From: Pegea sp. RAD2-039
Lineage: Eukaryota; Chordata; Thaliacea; Salpida; Salpidae
Direction: 5' to 3'
Assembly: GCA_034620365.1 (NCBI GenBank)
Contig: JAQGEQ010000011.1
Span: 558,001-622,000, forward strand
DNA: 64,000 nt
Shown here: positions 38,701-53,700 of the stretch, one piece after another
Position numbering within the stretch: position 1 is the stretch's first letter
How the letters are laid out: each line of letters begins with the position of its first letter
The notes under the pieces: generated by a model
Seen by the model: only the letters and a program-made list of their open reading frames with translations
Databases searched by the model: none
Told to the model about the DNA's origin: nothing
Position numbers and translations under genes: made by a program

Positions 38701-41700
38701 TGAGATTTCTGGAAATTTTTAGCACCCTTACCAACTTCGTTTTCCTTATAACTTTTCTGGTACAAAATCTAAAATGTATTCAATTATTGAGAAAATTGAT
38801 AAGAGAATTTCGAAGTTATACCAGTGAAGCGATATTAGTAGCTCGTATAGCAGTAGTTATCTGTGGCATGTCGATTGTCAGATTATATTTTCCAAGTATA
38901 TCACGAGCTCTTTTCTTATAAGAGTTCTGAAATTGATGTAAATAGGTAAACTGACATCAAAAGGATTTGAAAGTATCTTACTAAGCTGAAAAGAGGTTGA
39001 ACAAGATCAATGTTGTGAGCTTCTCGGTAATCGAGCACCTTAGTGTACTCTCCACTGCACTTTTCATTTTCATACTCTTGCCGATATTGCTTCTGTAAAA
39101 GTAAAAATGACATTTGACTAGAACTTCAAACTTAAATGGCTTAAGACATGAGCACTTACAGCACTTTTAATGGGTTCTAAAGCCTTCAGTTGTTGATAAC
39201 CTGTAGTTGTAGTCAAAGGAAAGTTACCCTGTCCTTTTAGGTTCTCGTTATACCATCTATGATATTCATCCTAAGACAAATGTTATTTTGTGATAGGTAT
39301 GAAAATATAGAGAAATATTTAAAAATATTTTTTGAATTATATAATCAAGTATACTTACATCTTTACAAATATCATAAGTTTCAGTAAAAGCGATGTACTC
39401 TGGTGTAAAGTTGTATGGAAAATAAACCAAGCCTAACTGATTGTTATAATCTTCTTTATACTTAATCTATAAATAGAAAATATCGATGTCCAACTACTTG
39501 TAATCTAAACTAAGTTGTTTACTTGATCAACAATAGCAGTGGATTTCATGTCACGTTTTACTACTGGATGTTCGAGACTATTCAAAGTATAATATCCTTT
39601 TAGATTAGCATCCTTCATTCCTTCTTTCTTGTATATATTCTAAAATTACAGTAATTGATCAATTGTATGATAAAATATTTCAAAACTTATTTTAATCTAA
39701 GAGTTAAAGTTGAAATGTACCTTGCTGATGATTTTATCTATCTTCTGAGGATGAACAATTGATGGCATATCTTCAGGAATTGTATACTCGCTCAAGTTTT
39801 CTTTTCCATCTTTTTCATAAATGTTCTAAACAAAAGTATAAATAAACATTTTATTTGAAGTGCTTTAATCCCAAAATCTTGCAGCAGCATTGATATTGAT
39901 TATAATCAAAAGCTTACTATAAATATAAACATCTCAAACACGATGTGATTGTATATACTATAAGTGATATTTTAATTACCTTGCTGAACAATTTGTCAAA
40001 CTTGATTGAGTGCTTATGTTCCGGGAATGTATCAAGTTGGCTCCTTAACACCTTTCCACGAACATTTTCTTCAAAATCTTTTGTGTAGAGATAATCAGAG
40101 CTCAACTGTTTTACATAAAATTGAATTAATCGAACTGCACGTAAATCGAACGAACATAGCAGTAAATACTACTTACTAAATATACATTTTACATTTATAC
40201 TAGTAGCAACTCAGTTATTTAAATGATAATTACCTTGCTAGCATGCAAGGCATGAGCTACTCGTCGCTCGTTTGCATCTAAGTTGTATTTATCCAGCATT
40301 TTCTTTGCTTGATCCTTATAAAAGTATAAACTAAGAAGAGGTTGGACAGCTTTGATATTTTCCATGCTAAAGCTGTCATCAACTGATGTAAAAGAGCTTT
40401 TTGCTGCCTCCAGACTATACTTGTGCTGTAAAAGATTTTATGATTATTCAAAGCTAACTTTCAATGATAATGTGTTTATAAATTTATGATTTGATATCAT
40501 TTTAGAAGCAGTTTAATAAATCTTACATCTCTCAATTTTTCCAAATCTCTGCTAATTTCATAAACAGTCGTATCTGTGACTTTGAAGTCATTTTTATCCT
40601 TTTCGCTCTCATAATCAAGTTTGTAACTTGGCTACAAAAAATCTTAATCAATTTAAGCCCTTCAAGGGGGTTTTATCATTTTAACTTACTCCTGTCACTA
40701 ATTTGCTTGCTTTCAAAGCAACTTCATAACCTTCAGTTAGATGAACAGGAAAGTATACAGTTCCGACTTCATCCAAATATTCTTGTTTATATTTTTTCTA
40801 AAATTGAAAAAAAATCAGGATTAGATATATAACTACTAGCAAGAAACAGCTGAAAAATATCATCATTTAGCTTTAGTTATTATCAGATACTTACTTCTGA
40901 AGTTAGTTCATTAGCATGGATTGCCTTTTTAATCCAAGGTAGTTCGTGGCTGGCTAGTTTATGATAACCTTGGAATCTAGAAGCTGTCTTTTTCCCATCT
41001 TCTTTATAAATAATCTACAAACATGGAAAGTAGTAGAAAAGAACCTACATACAAAAGTCCATATCTTACTTCACTTGCAAGTTTAGTTGAATTCTTTGCT
41101 CTCAACATATCGACTGAATCACGGGGTATAGTGCACACATGTAGCCTGTCTTTATCATCTTGCACATAAACAATCTTTAAAACAAATTGATCAGGAGTTA
41201 TGAGCTTTAATTCAAAATTGCTATCGACATAAAAAGAAATTGAACTAGTTTACCTGACTGAGATTCTTACTATTTTCTTTAGCTTTTATATAATTCGGAT
41301 AGTATTTTATACCACTAGCACTAATACCCTTTCCCCGATCTTCAACTAGATGTTGATGATGGTAAATATTATCAGATGCAAGTGGCTGAGCATGTATGGC
41401 ATGTGCTATCTGTATGAGATCCGCACTAATATTATATTTTTCAAGACTCTTTTTAGCTGCATCAGTGTAGATTTTCTGTAATTTCAAAGTTAAATTTGAT
41501 GGTTGAATTAAACATCATCTAATGTTTTATTAGAATTTACCTTGCTAAAAAGATTCTTCACTGACTGTAAATGTACATCACTTTTTGAATCAGTTGTAGA
41601 GTATATATCTTGTAAGCTGTTTAATCCTTCTTTTCGATATTTTTTCTAGAAGTAAAAAAGTAAACAAAAAAAGATTATTGTATCAATAATTAAATTGAAA

Positions 41701-44700
41701 ATACTCAGATAAGAAGCATACCTCTTCAAGAGTTGCTAGTTGTTGATCTTTTTCATATTTCTGAGTAGATACGACGTTGAACAAGTTTTGTTGCTTCTCA
41801 TTTTCATATTCAGCCGTATATTTATCCTGGTAAAAATTGTTGTTTATCATTTTTATTAAAAATTTTAAAGCAAAATAATTAAAAATCAATCAACTGACTG
41901 AAGCAGTGATACTGTGTAGCTTAGAAGAAATATCATATTCATCTGTTAGGTGATATGGAAAGTATACCACCTCCTTGTCGGTTTGGTACTGTTCACGGTA
42001 TTTTTTCTAAAGGTAAAATAAGTTTAACAATTTTCTACAAAAAAAAGAAGCAACAAGTTTCACCTCTGATAAAATGTCATAAAGATGATTAGATCTAATT
42101 ACAATAGGATGGTGAGAGCTATCAAGCTTCTGGTATCCTTTGTAAAGTTCAAGAACTTCACTTAAAGGTTTCTTATATTTGATCTGTCACAACAAATTCA
42201 TCATCATCTTAATGAATCATCATATTTACTCATAATTATATCAACTCTTATCAATTTTAAATTTGCAAAAGTCCTTACATCGCTGGCGATATTAGTCGCA
42301 TTTTTAACTCGAATAATTTCTGGAATATCTGCTGAAAGTTTGAAATTCAAACGGGCATCTTTGGACTCCTTAGTATAGACAAGCTAAGAAAATAATAGAA
42401 ACAATAAGAGTAATAATCAAATTAGATGGGTAACTTCAAGGACTCGTCACTTACTTGACTGAAGATCTTAGCACAACGACGTGCTCTAGCATTTTGTGGG
42501 TAAGATTGGTCATTTGTATCACTTGGAGCTTTTCCTAACACATCACGTTTAAACTCTTCAGTGTATAATTCTTTATCAGCTAACTTTTGGGCAATAATAG
42601 CTTGTGACACAGATTTCGAGTCTGTAAATATTTGTTTAGGAAAGAACTGATTGTTATTCCAGGTTCTTACTAGCATCTAAGTTGTAGTTTCCTAATACTT
42701 CTTTGGCTACTTTACCATACTGCTTTTTACTCAACAATGGAGCAATCAAACGTGAGATCTGCATTTCAGCTGTGTCATCAATCGGTATGTTATGTCCTTT
42801 ACTTGCTTCATAGTATTCATGATAATTTTTCTATAAAAATATATATTTGACATCTTTAATGACTTTATTTCAAAGTAAGATAAAAAGCTTACATCAAACA
42901 AAACTTGACGAGCTGGAAGACCAGCTAGATATTGTTCAGTTTTGTTGATTTGATATTCATGTTTATCTTTTTCTGACAAATGCTCTTTCTTGTAGTCCAC
43001 CTGTTTATTTTTTTAAAATTAAATATAAACTTTCAAAGATTATTTAAATTTACGTCGCTAAGGTTATGACCAACTGCATTGGCAGCTTCATAAACACGAG
43101 TTAGATGATATGGAAAATAAATCATCGATTTTTCATTCTCCCATTCTTCTTTATACACTTTCTGTAATAAATGATCAAGTTAAAAAACTGTTCGTCAAAA
43201 CTTATCTGTTCGTAATTTCACTTACTCCTGGATATATTTCGATTGACTTCTTGGTTTGAGTAACAGCGGGATGGTATCTGCTGTCCATTTTTTGGAAACC
43301 ATGACAATTAGCATTTATTTTTTTTCCTTCTTTTTGGTAAACAATCTAATACATAAAAGAGAAATTAAAAGAATTGATGGTTGATCAGGAATACAACATA
43401 ATCGAGTTTGAAAGATTTACTTACATCGCTAGCCAACAAAGTACTTTTTTTAGCTTGAATAACTTGAGGAATATCAGCGGACAACGTGTAATCATCTCTC
43501 TTGTCTTTTGCTTGTTGTTCATAAGATTTCTGCGGAGAAGAAGAATAGTTTTAAGCTTGACAAAATAAAAACTTTTGTTTGTTCTAAACCTTGCTGGCCA
43601 TCAATGTGTTCTTTTTCACTCTTGCATTATCAGGATAAGCAATAGTGATATCATCAGGTGCTTTTCCAACTACTTCATTAAAGTAATCTTCTAAATAGGG
43701 ACGCTTTTCTGATATTTGCTGAGACTTCAGGTCTTGCATAATTCCCAATGTACCTGGGTTTGAAAGATGCATTTTTACAATCAAATGTCAAAATCAGTTC
43801 TGAATTTCAGCTTTGTTAAAATGTACAACAGCAAACTAACCAATATCTAAATTGTACTTTTGCAATACAGCCTTAGCATCTGCTGAATAAGCTTTATCAC
43901 TTAAAAGCGGAGCTATCAAGTTTGAAATTATCATCTCTGATGTCTCTTCAATTGGAGTCCATTCAGATTTGTTAGCTAAGTGTTCTTTTACATATTTTAT
44001 CTACGAATAAAAAACATATTTAGTTTTAACTACTTTTAAATGTATTAGTTTACAAATGAGATAAAATTACAAATATTCAACTAACATCATTAACAATCTC
44101 GTCCAAGCTTTTGTCTCCTTTGTATTTATCAGTTTCTGTATAAACAAAACAGTTTTTATCCTTCTCCATTTCAGCCTCTTCAGTATATTTGCTCTAAAAC
44201 AAATTATTTGATGTTTAACTTAATATTTTATTTATTTTTGAAGCTCTTACATCTGCAGTTAAATTAGCTACTTTCGTCGAAACTTCATATTCAGCTGTTA
44301 AGTGAACTGGATAATACACCATATCCTTTTCCTTTTCCCATTCGTTCTTGTAGTGGTTCTAAGAAAACAAATTTAAATGAGCTATCTTAACAAACTAAAC
44401 CAGATGTCAATGAGTAAAGATATTTACTTGAGATGACAATTGAGCTACTTTATTTGCTTGTTTAACCAACGGATGTTCCTGAGGAGTAAGTTTTTGAAAC
44501 GCTTGACACGTTTCGTTAATTTCTTTTCCTTTCTTTTTATATTGAATCTGAAAATAAATGATAAAATTAAAATTTTGTTCATAAAAATCATTTGCATTTT
44601 TCTTAATCATAGAAGAAAGAGAGTTCTTATAAAGAAAGTTCTTATAAATGTTTTAGTTACATATTTTCTACTTACATCACTAGCATTAATTGTAGCTCTC

Positions 44701-47700
44701 TTTGCAAGATCGAATGCTGGTGCTTCTACCGGCATTGTTACATCTGATAATACTTCCTTTGCTTCTTTGACATATGGGATCTAGAAAAATATATAAATAG
44801 AAAAATAAATATTCCTTATGAAATAATTTTTTCTTACATTGCTTGATAAGTTGCTCATCTTCTTGTGATGTTTATGCTCTGGATAAGCAATTGCAACATC
44901 AGAGGGAGCTTTACCGACTTGCTCTTCATTGTATTCAGCTTTGTATTCGTTCTTAGACGCCAAATGTTGTGTATCAACAGCGTGAGAAATCTCTTGACCG
45001 TCTGATGAACGATTAATTAAAAAATGAAATCAGTGACAAACGAAAAACTATAAAATTGAAATTAGAAAAATTAAAAAATTTATCCACCTGATTTAAGATG
45101 AATATTAGGTCGTTCTAATTTAGCATCCTCTTCATATATCGATTTGCTTATTATTGGAGTAATCTTCTTAGAAATTATCATTTCAGGTGTCTCATCTGTG
45201 CCAATCATTTTGCCCTTTTCAAGATTAAAATTTTCTTTGTATTTTTGCTGAAATCACAAAGTATTTTGATAAGAATTTATTAAGTTACAAAAAGCAGCTT
45301 TATGACTTTGTATAATTTTCATGACATGCAAATTTCTTCAGTTTCAAAAATAAACAGTTTTTTAAAGAGCTATATTTTTGAATTAAAGTATGCATAGATA
45401 TTAAAGCAAAACAAGAAATTACATCTGAGAAGTTCTTGTTGCTTTCTTGCATGACAGCATAACCTTCCGTATCAGTCACCAGATATTCGATAGCAGCTTT
45501 TGTATCGTCATAATCTTGTTTGTAGTTCACCTTTAAACAAATTTATTTGTTCCCAAATAATTTAATTGAAACATTTAGTAAGCTTACATCTAATTGGCTG
45601 TTTGCTTTATTGATGTCATGTTGATGTGTTAAGTTGTAAGGGAAATATACTTGGGACTTTTCCGTTTCCCATTCATCTTTGTAAGCTTTCTATAAATTCA
45701 TTATATTTTTTACTATGAGTGCTCACTAATTGGTTTTTGTTTAAGTGACAATATTAGTAACTTAGTTGATTGTTCTGAACTTTAAGTACCTGACTGTAAA
45801 TATCATTTGCTTTACGAGCTTGCTTCACAGCTGGATGGTTAATTGGCTCAATATTTTGGAACCCACGGTACTTGTCGTTGGTTTCCTTATTTAGCTTTGT
45901 ATACTCGATCTGAATAAAACATATTCGTTAATGTAGTTTCTCATTGGTAAAATACAAATTTTGTTTTTCCTACAAAATAAAATATTGTAAATTTATTGTA
46001 AAGTTAATCCAGACATAAATATTAATAAAACAAACATCACTAGATTGGATATTGGACTTTTTGGCTGTTAAGTAAGCTGGCGTATCAACTGGCAAGTCAA
46101 TTTCGGATCGGCTTTGCTTTGCATCTTTAACATACTCCAACTAAAAATGTAAATTAAAAATTAGCAAGAATATATATTAAAATATAACTTTTTTGTGCGT
46201 AAAAGGTAGACTTTCATTGAATACAAGTTATTAAGGTACAACTTAAAAAACATTTTTATTTACATTGCTTGATAAGTTGCTCATCTTCTTGTGATGTTTA
46301 TGCTCTGGATAAGCAATTGCAACATTAGAGGGAGCTTTACCGACTTGCTCTTCATTGTATTCAGCTTTGTATTCGTTCTTAGACGCCAAATGTTGTGTAT
46401 CAACAGCGTGAGAAATCTCTTGAACGTCTGATGAAAATGATGTTTTAAACGCGAGAATGTTTAGTGAGATCGATTACCTGTGGTAAGTTGGATCTTTGGA
46501 AGTTGTTCCTTAGCTTTTTCTTCGTATGCACTTTTGCTAATGACTGGCTGAAGTTTTTTCGAAATCACCATCTCTGGTAGTTCGTCCACACTAATCATCT
46601 GCCCTTTTTGTTTGTTGTATTCTCCGCGATAATTTTTCTTTATTGTAAAAGGTAAAAACAAATTACACCAAATGATACCCAAAAAGTGTAAAAATTCTTA
46701 TTTACAAGCTAAGTACTGAATTTTTTGTTTGAAAATCAAGCTTCGTACCTCCGCTGTGACATCATCAACTTCTTTAATCACTGTATATCCCTCTGTATCA
46801 GTGACAAGGAAGTTGATATTTTGTTTTTCTGCTTCATATTCCTTGTTATAATTATCCTATCAAAAGCAATCTTGTCAATTATCGGTTTAAAATACAAAAT
46901 TGATATCTTCTTACATCATGTTGACGATTAAAAGCTTTAATTTCATATTCACTAGTCAAGTGGTAAGGATAATAAACAAATGATTTGTCGTTTTCCCATT
47001 CTACGGTGTAAGCCTTCTAGAAAAATATAAATAATTTTGAATTAGAATTGAACAAACTATTTGTATCAAGATGAAACCTTATTATTCAATGCATTTGCTT
47101 TAGCAGCTTGTAAAACAACTGGATGCTTTTTGGTTTCTAATGTTTGGAATCCACGATACTTTTGTACATTTTCTTTGTGTTCTTTTTGGTACTCAATCTA
47201 CAAAATAGTTTAAATCTTTATTTGGATTATATGTTAGCCAGTGATGATATCTACGTCGCTTCTGATAAGTCCTGCATGCTTTGCTAGTATAAATTCAGGT
47301 GCATCCACAGGTAACTGGTTACACTCTAGCAGTTTTTTAGCAACACGAACGTACACAGGCTGAAATATTTCATAATTTAATAAGTTGTCTTTAATTTCAA
47401 TATCAGTTTAGTAAAACCTTATTTGCCAACAAAGTCATCTTCTTGTGATGTTTATGCTCTGGATAAGCAATTGCAACATCAGAAGGAGCTTTACCGACTT
47501 GCTCCTCATTGTATTCAGCTTTGTATTCGTTCTTAGACGCCAAATGTTGTGTATCAACAGCGTGAGAAATCTCTTGAACGTCTGATAAACATTAACCTCA
47601 CATTATTGAGAAAATATCACAATGCTACGGTGAAACTGGCTAATCTAATTGCAGCTATAATTTTTCTTTAATTTAATCTTTAATTTTTAAATATGTTTAA

Positions 47701-50700
47701 ATATACACACTGTTAGTTTTTTGTATTTACCGGTAGAGAAGTGTATGTCTGGTTGGGTTTCTTTTGCTTTCTCACAGTAAAGCTTTTTACTGATTATAGG
47801 TTTCAATTTTTTAGAAATAATCATTTCGCTTGTTTCATCTGTTCCAATCATCTTTCCTTTAGCTTCTTTAAACTCTTTCTTATAGTTTATCTGAAACCAC
47901 AAAACGTAAATTTCAAATTGATAAAAGTTTATCTAATTAAGGATCTGTTTCTCACATCTCCAGCAACAGCTTCAAGATCAGCATCGAGTTGATACTTCTC
48001 TGTTTTAGTGACGTCATACTTGTTCTTTGCTTTTGTAGCTTCATGATCTTGCTTATACTCTTCCTAAATACCACAATGGCAAAATTGAAAACTTGATCTT
48101 GATGATTACTTTGAGATACTTACTTCTATTTTCTGATTAACAGCATTGATCTCATACTCTTCAGTAAAGTTGTATGGAAAGTAAACGTAGTTTTTATCTT
48201 GTAACCACTGTTCCTTGTATACTCTCTACAAACATAAAGAGATTTAGAACAAATTTCTCTTTCAGATAACTTGTAAAATTAGTTGACTAACATCAGATAG
48301 AATCTTTTTCATTTCTTCAGAACGCAGAACAACCGGGTGATGTTGAGAGGATAAAGTTTGATATCCTCTGCACTTGCTTTTAACTTCATCGCCCTCTTTT
48401 TTGTAGGCAATCTTGTAGAAATTATTTATGTTATCAACAGCTTCAATTTGCACAACAATTTCTTACATCGCTTGCCAATATTGTGGCGTTTTTAACTCGA
48501 ACCATATTAGGAGTATTCACTGGAATCGTGAACTTTTGTCTCGCCGCGATACCTTCTTTAGTGTATATGAGCTGACGAAAGAGACATTTTAATAAATTAG
48601 ATGGCAATTGAAATTTCGGGGTAGATAAAAACTATCACCAATTAAGATAAATTTTCCGTAACTTATTTAGAAAAATGAAATCATTGAAATTTGATAGATT
48701 AAATTTTGCATAATGAAAAATAAAAACTGATCATTAAATGATATACCTGACTGAGTATCTTTGCACAGTTCTTAGCTCTAGCATTTTCAGGATATGATTT
48801 ATTACTAGCATCACTTGGAGCTTTACCGTATACATCACGGTGGAAGTCAGATGTATATAATTCTTTGTCAGTTAGTTTTTGTGCGATCATTGATTGAGCT
48901 ATTACTTGTGTCGCTAAAAAAGTCGTAATGTTACACAACTACTAAATAAACTAAGAAATTAATTTTGTAATATTTAGTTTTTTGTATATATGCTTAAAAT
49001 GTTCTTTTAAGAACTTACAAGCATCTAGGTTATACTCAGACAACATTCGATCAGCGGCATCTCCATATGTTTTCCGACTTAGTAATGGACCAATCAGTTT
49101 GGAAATAATCATTTCAGTCGTTTCTTCTATTGGATGGTATTTACCGATTTCAGCAACATGTAGTTTTTGATAATTTCTCTACAAGAGTTATTATGTTGTG
49201 AGATTGCACCGTTATAGCCAATAAAGTTAGTAAACGATTGTAAAAACGACCAGTTTATGAGTAAATTCAATATGAAAATGGTATTCTCTAAACTTACATC
49301 AAACAAAACATCTCTTGCTGCTTGTCCAGCTTTAAAATTATCAGTTTCGTTTATTAGATAGTGGTTCTTCATTTTTGTTTTATTATGATCCATTTGATAA
49401 AGACTCTGAAATGATACAAGCTTGTAGCTAATATATAATTTTTAAAAGTAAACCAGAAGCTTATAATAATCATCTTAGACTTACATCACTCAAATTGATA
49501 GCAGTTTGATAATCACTATCATAACGTGGTGTCAAATGATAAGGATAGTAGACATTAACTTTTTCATCTTGCCAAGATTTCTTGTAAATATTCTATTAAA
49601 TTAAAAACGTTTATTAATCAGTTTGATCTAACAAATTGTTTCGGATAAAAAAATAATTCAAATATAAAACGATTTTATGCTAACAAATTTACATCTGATA
49701 TTTGTTGGTCTGCTTTTACAGCTTGTTTGATAGCAGGATTATGCGATGACAACAACTGCTGATAACCATGGCATTTGTCATTAATTTCTTTACCTTCCTT
49801 CTTGTATTGAATCTAAAATTTATTTTAAAACTATTAATTGCTTGGCTTCCAAAGAAACTAATAAAATTTATACAGATGTATTTAGAGTTTTAGAAAACAA
49901 CTTGAAGTGTTTAGATGATCTTACCTCACTAGCGTTCTTAGTATTTTGTTTTGCTCTTTTATTTTCAGGAATATCAACTGGAAGTGAATAATCACCACGG
50001 CTTTTTTCAGCATCTTCTTTGTAGATATTCTATAAAGTAATTGAAGTTTTTGTAAAATATTAAGTTAATAGAAAAGAATATTTATTGAGTCAGTGAAAAA
50101 CTCTTACTTTGCTGGCAAGTATAGTGGCTTTTTTAGCTAAATCATTTTCTGGATAAGAAATTGAAATATCCTGAGGTGCTTGGCCTTTAACATTCATCAA
50201 ATAATCTTCAAAGTAAGGAAATTTGGAAGAAAGCTTTTGAGAGCTTACAGCATGTTCAATGCCCTTTGTTCCTACAGAAAAGGTTAATTTAGAAAAAGAT
50301 CTATTGAAGAAAGTAAAAACTACGTTGGTTACAAATTGTAAAAATAATCTAGCATTTGAAACTTTAAAGAATAAAAAAATATCATCAATTTATGAAAGTT
50401 TAAATGATTTGCTCTTTATTGAGATCTCTTTACTTTTGAGTTTTTATAAAATGAGCTGAAAATTTATTAAGAGTATGAATATTTTCAATTAGGCAAACCT
50501 GTATCCAAATTGTACTTTTGCATTATTGATTTTGCATCATATGAATAAGCCTTTTGACTTAGTAATGGCGCAATCAGTTTAGAAATTGTCATTTCAGCAT
50601 TTTCTTCAACAGGATGTAGCATACCACGCTTAGCAAGATATTCTCTTACATAGTTATTCTGGAAAAATCACAAGAAGTAGATTTTTAATCTTCACATACG

Positions 50701-53700
50701 TGCAAGCTTACATCACCAACAATTCCTTCTAAAGATCGATCTACTTTATACTTATCAGTATCCGTATACAAGTAGTGATTTTTTATCTTTCCGCAGTCAA
50801 CATCTTTAGTGTACGAATTCTAAAATAATATTTCAATATTAAACTGATAATTTGCTGAGATATGTTGAACTTACCTCGCTAAGATAATAAGCAGCTTCTT
50901 GTGCTGCTTCATATCCAGGGGTAAAGTTAACTGGGTAATAAATTTTATCTTTGTCTTTTTCCCAATCTTCAATATACAGTTTCTGTAAAAATTAATTATG
51001 TAAAAAAAGTCAATTGGACAAATATAAAAGTTTTTACTTTTGAGGTTAGCTGTGAAGCTTTAAGTCCTTGCTTAACAACAGGATGGTTCTTTGATTCCAA
51101 AGTTTGAAATCCCCTACATTTGTCGTTGATTTCTTTACCTTTCTTCTTATAAATGATCTAAAAAATTCACAACAATTCATTAGCATCAAAGTAATATTTC
51201 TTTCAAACATAAATGATACAAACATCACTGAGTTTTTTCATTGCATCTTTAGCAACTGTAAACTGTGGTGCATCAAGAGATAGTTTGTTTTGTTCTAGAA
51301 TAGCTTTAGCTTCTTTGATGTATTCCGGCTGAAATTGAAATAATATAAAACGTTAAAGAGAAAATTTAAAAAAATATGTAACATTTGGAATTGAAAAAGT
51401 GTTTAGTTTCATTGGTAGCATTAATAAAACCAACTTTGTTCGCAATAAGAGTCATCAACTTATGGAAATCATGTTCTGGGTAAGCTACTGCAACGTTTGC
51501 TGGAGCCTTGCCAACTAATTCGTTTTGATAGTCACTCTTATATTCATTCTTTGAAGCTAACGGTTGTATTTCTAAGGCATGAGAAATTTCTTGTCCATCT
51601 AAAATCAAAATGAATGTCAAGTAAATAAAATGTTTGTTTTTTAGATGATCAAATAATTAATTTTACTCTTCCAAAATTTGAATATATTTTTAATAGACTC
51701 ACCACTATTGATATGTACATCAGGTAAAATATGTTTTGATTCAGCTTCATACATGTTTTTACTCGTGAAAGGAAGAATCTTTTTAGCCAATAAAGTTTCA
51801 GGTGTCTCTTCCACACTTATTTTATTTCCTTTCTTTTCAATGAACTCTTTTCGGTAATTTTGCTGTTGAATCAGTAAGTTTTTGTGTTAAAGGTTTGTGA
51901 GAATACTCGAAAATTGTTGTAAGAAATTAGGAATCCTAAAGATATCGAGTCATAAAGATAACAATTATATTAGACTATAATTTTCAATCCAAGTTACCTC
52001 AGCAACAATTTTATCGACGTCACTCATTTGTTTATATCTTGGGGTTGATGTGAAAAGGTATTTGTTTTTATCTTTTGTATCTTCATGATCTTTAGTATAA
52101 TCATCCTAAAAATTGAAGAAATTTTTTGATTGATCTTAATGAAATTGAATTTAGCCAGAAAATTGACTAAACTCAAATTTATAACTTTTTGAAAATAGTT
52201 TCTTTACTACTTTATAAGAAAAGGATCTTACCTGCATTTGTGAAATTGCAGCTTTAGCATAATAATCTCCAGTAATGTGATAAGGAAAGTAGATAATCTC
52301 TTTATCATGCTGCCAGTTTCCTTTGTACGCTTTCTGAATTTTAAGCAAAAGTTTAAACCACAGTGAAGTAATTGAACGCTCAACGATGCATCAATCACTA
52401 AAAGTGAATAAAACTTACCTCATCATACAAATCATTTGCCTTTTTAGCTTGCTTTACCGAAGGATGGTGTTTAGTATCCATAGTTTGGAACCCACGATAT
52501 TTGTCGGAAACATCTTTATCTTTTTTCGTGTACTCAATCTAAGAAGTTCAAAAATAATTTGAATCTATTGATACTTTTCATCTAGTACTAAACTAATTTA
52601 TCTCGTTTTAAAATTCTTTAGAATATCCATTATTTTCTCATTATGAAAAATTTAGTTTGTTAAATATAGTTTAAACGTTAAACTGGTTTTAATCGTTATA
52701 TGATTCAATTGGTAAAAATGAAGCTTATTTTTCAGTATCAAACTAGCTGCTAATAGTAGTTTTGATATTTAAACAACTCACATCACTAGCAATCTTGTAA
52801 GCATCCTTGGCAACTTTAAAGGATGGTGCATCAGCTGTTAGCTGGTTGGTTTGCAGTTCATCTTTTGCTTCTTTGACATATTTATTCTGAACATATTTCA
52901 AGTAATTAAAGAGCTTACACCTCAAAAAATATTTGTTATATTTAAAAGATTTAACAGCTTTCAAAGTTATATTTATAAAACACAAATCAGTTTTTATGTC
53001 GAAACCTGATTAGCAATTTCCATCATCTTCTTGTGATGTTTATGCTCTGGATAAGCAATTGCAACATCAGAGGGAGCTTTACCGACTTGCTCCTCATTGT
53101 ATTCAGCTTTGTATTCGTTCTTAGACGCCAAATGTTGTGTATCAACAGCGTGAGAAATTTCTTGGCCATCTATCATAAGATATTTGAATAAAAAAAGATA
53201 GCTTGAGTAATATTCATAACAATGAATGTCACACAAACCTGGTCCTAATTTGTTAAATTGACGACTTGCTTTTGCTTTGTTTTCATAAATGCTTTTACTT
53301 TGAATTGGTTTTAACTCTTGTGATATGGCCATTTCAGGAGTGACCTCTACGCTTCGCTTTTGACCTTTAGCTTTGTAAAATGCTTCTTTGTAGAATTTCT
53401 ACGAAATGTTTTGACCGATATTTCAGAAATTTGTATAATAGCAAGTTATTTTGTGCTTTATGCATTTAGAATAATTTTTATATGCGCAGAACTAATTATG
53501 TAAGATATTAAATCAAGAGAGAATCTTACATCAGCTGTTTTCTTCTCAACATCTTGCAAAACATCGTATGCTGGTGTATCGGTCATCAAATATTTGTTCT
53601 TCGCCTTTTCATTTTCAAATTCTTTTTTATAGTCTTCCTGTTAAGTCGGAATTTTTCAAAATTAATTATCCAATGGCTTCGTAAATTTTACTTACATCAA

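Larger units (their letters stand above)
41722..47890 (-). repeat. Nebulin higher-order unit I (super-repeats A-E, 35 modules)
   Basis: Five super-repeats of six exons each. A: 41722-41826, 41899-42006, 42064-42183, 42279-42383, 42455-42621, 42671-42830. B: 42893-43000, 43054-43161, 43226-43345, 43425-43529, 43590-43753, 43841-44000. C: 44086-44193, 44251-44358, 44428-44547, 44676-44780, 44838-45001, 45088-45247. D: 45423-45530, 45588-45689, 45790-45909, 46036-46140, 46264-46427, 46478-46637. E: 46749-46856, 46915-47016, 47078-47197, 47255-47359, 47418-47581, 47731-47890. The highest-numbered exon of each set (160 bp) is N-terminal and joins the next (161-167 bp) through a phase-1 intron; together they encode three modules. 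Other introns are phase 0. A is marked by a QAIIAQKL start of the long exon, B by GTLGIMQDL, and C-E by D(G/V)QEISHA. Confidence 0.9.

Noticed and set aside
44440-44784. Plus-strand frame of 114 codons, and similar ones at 53702-54031, 61014-61319, 38688-38921 and 63354-63566
   Set aside because: They are antisense to nebulin exons and inherit their openness. No conserved domain or own splice context.
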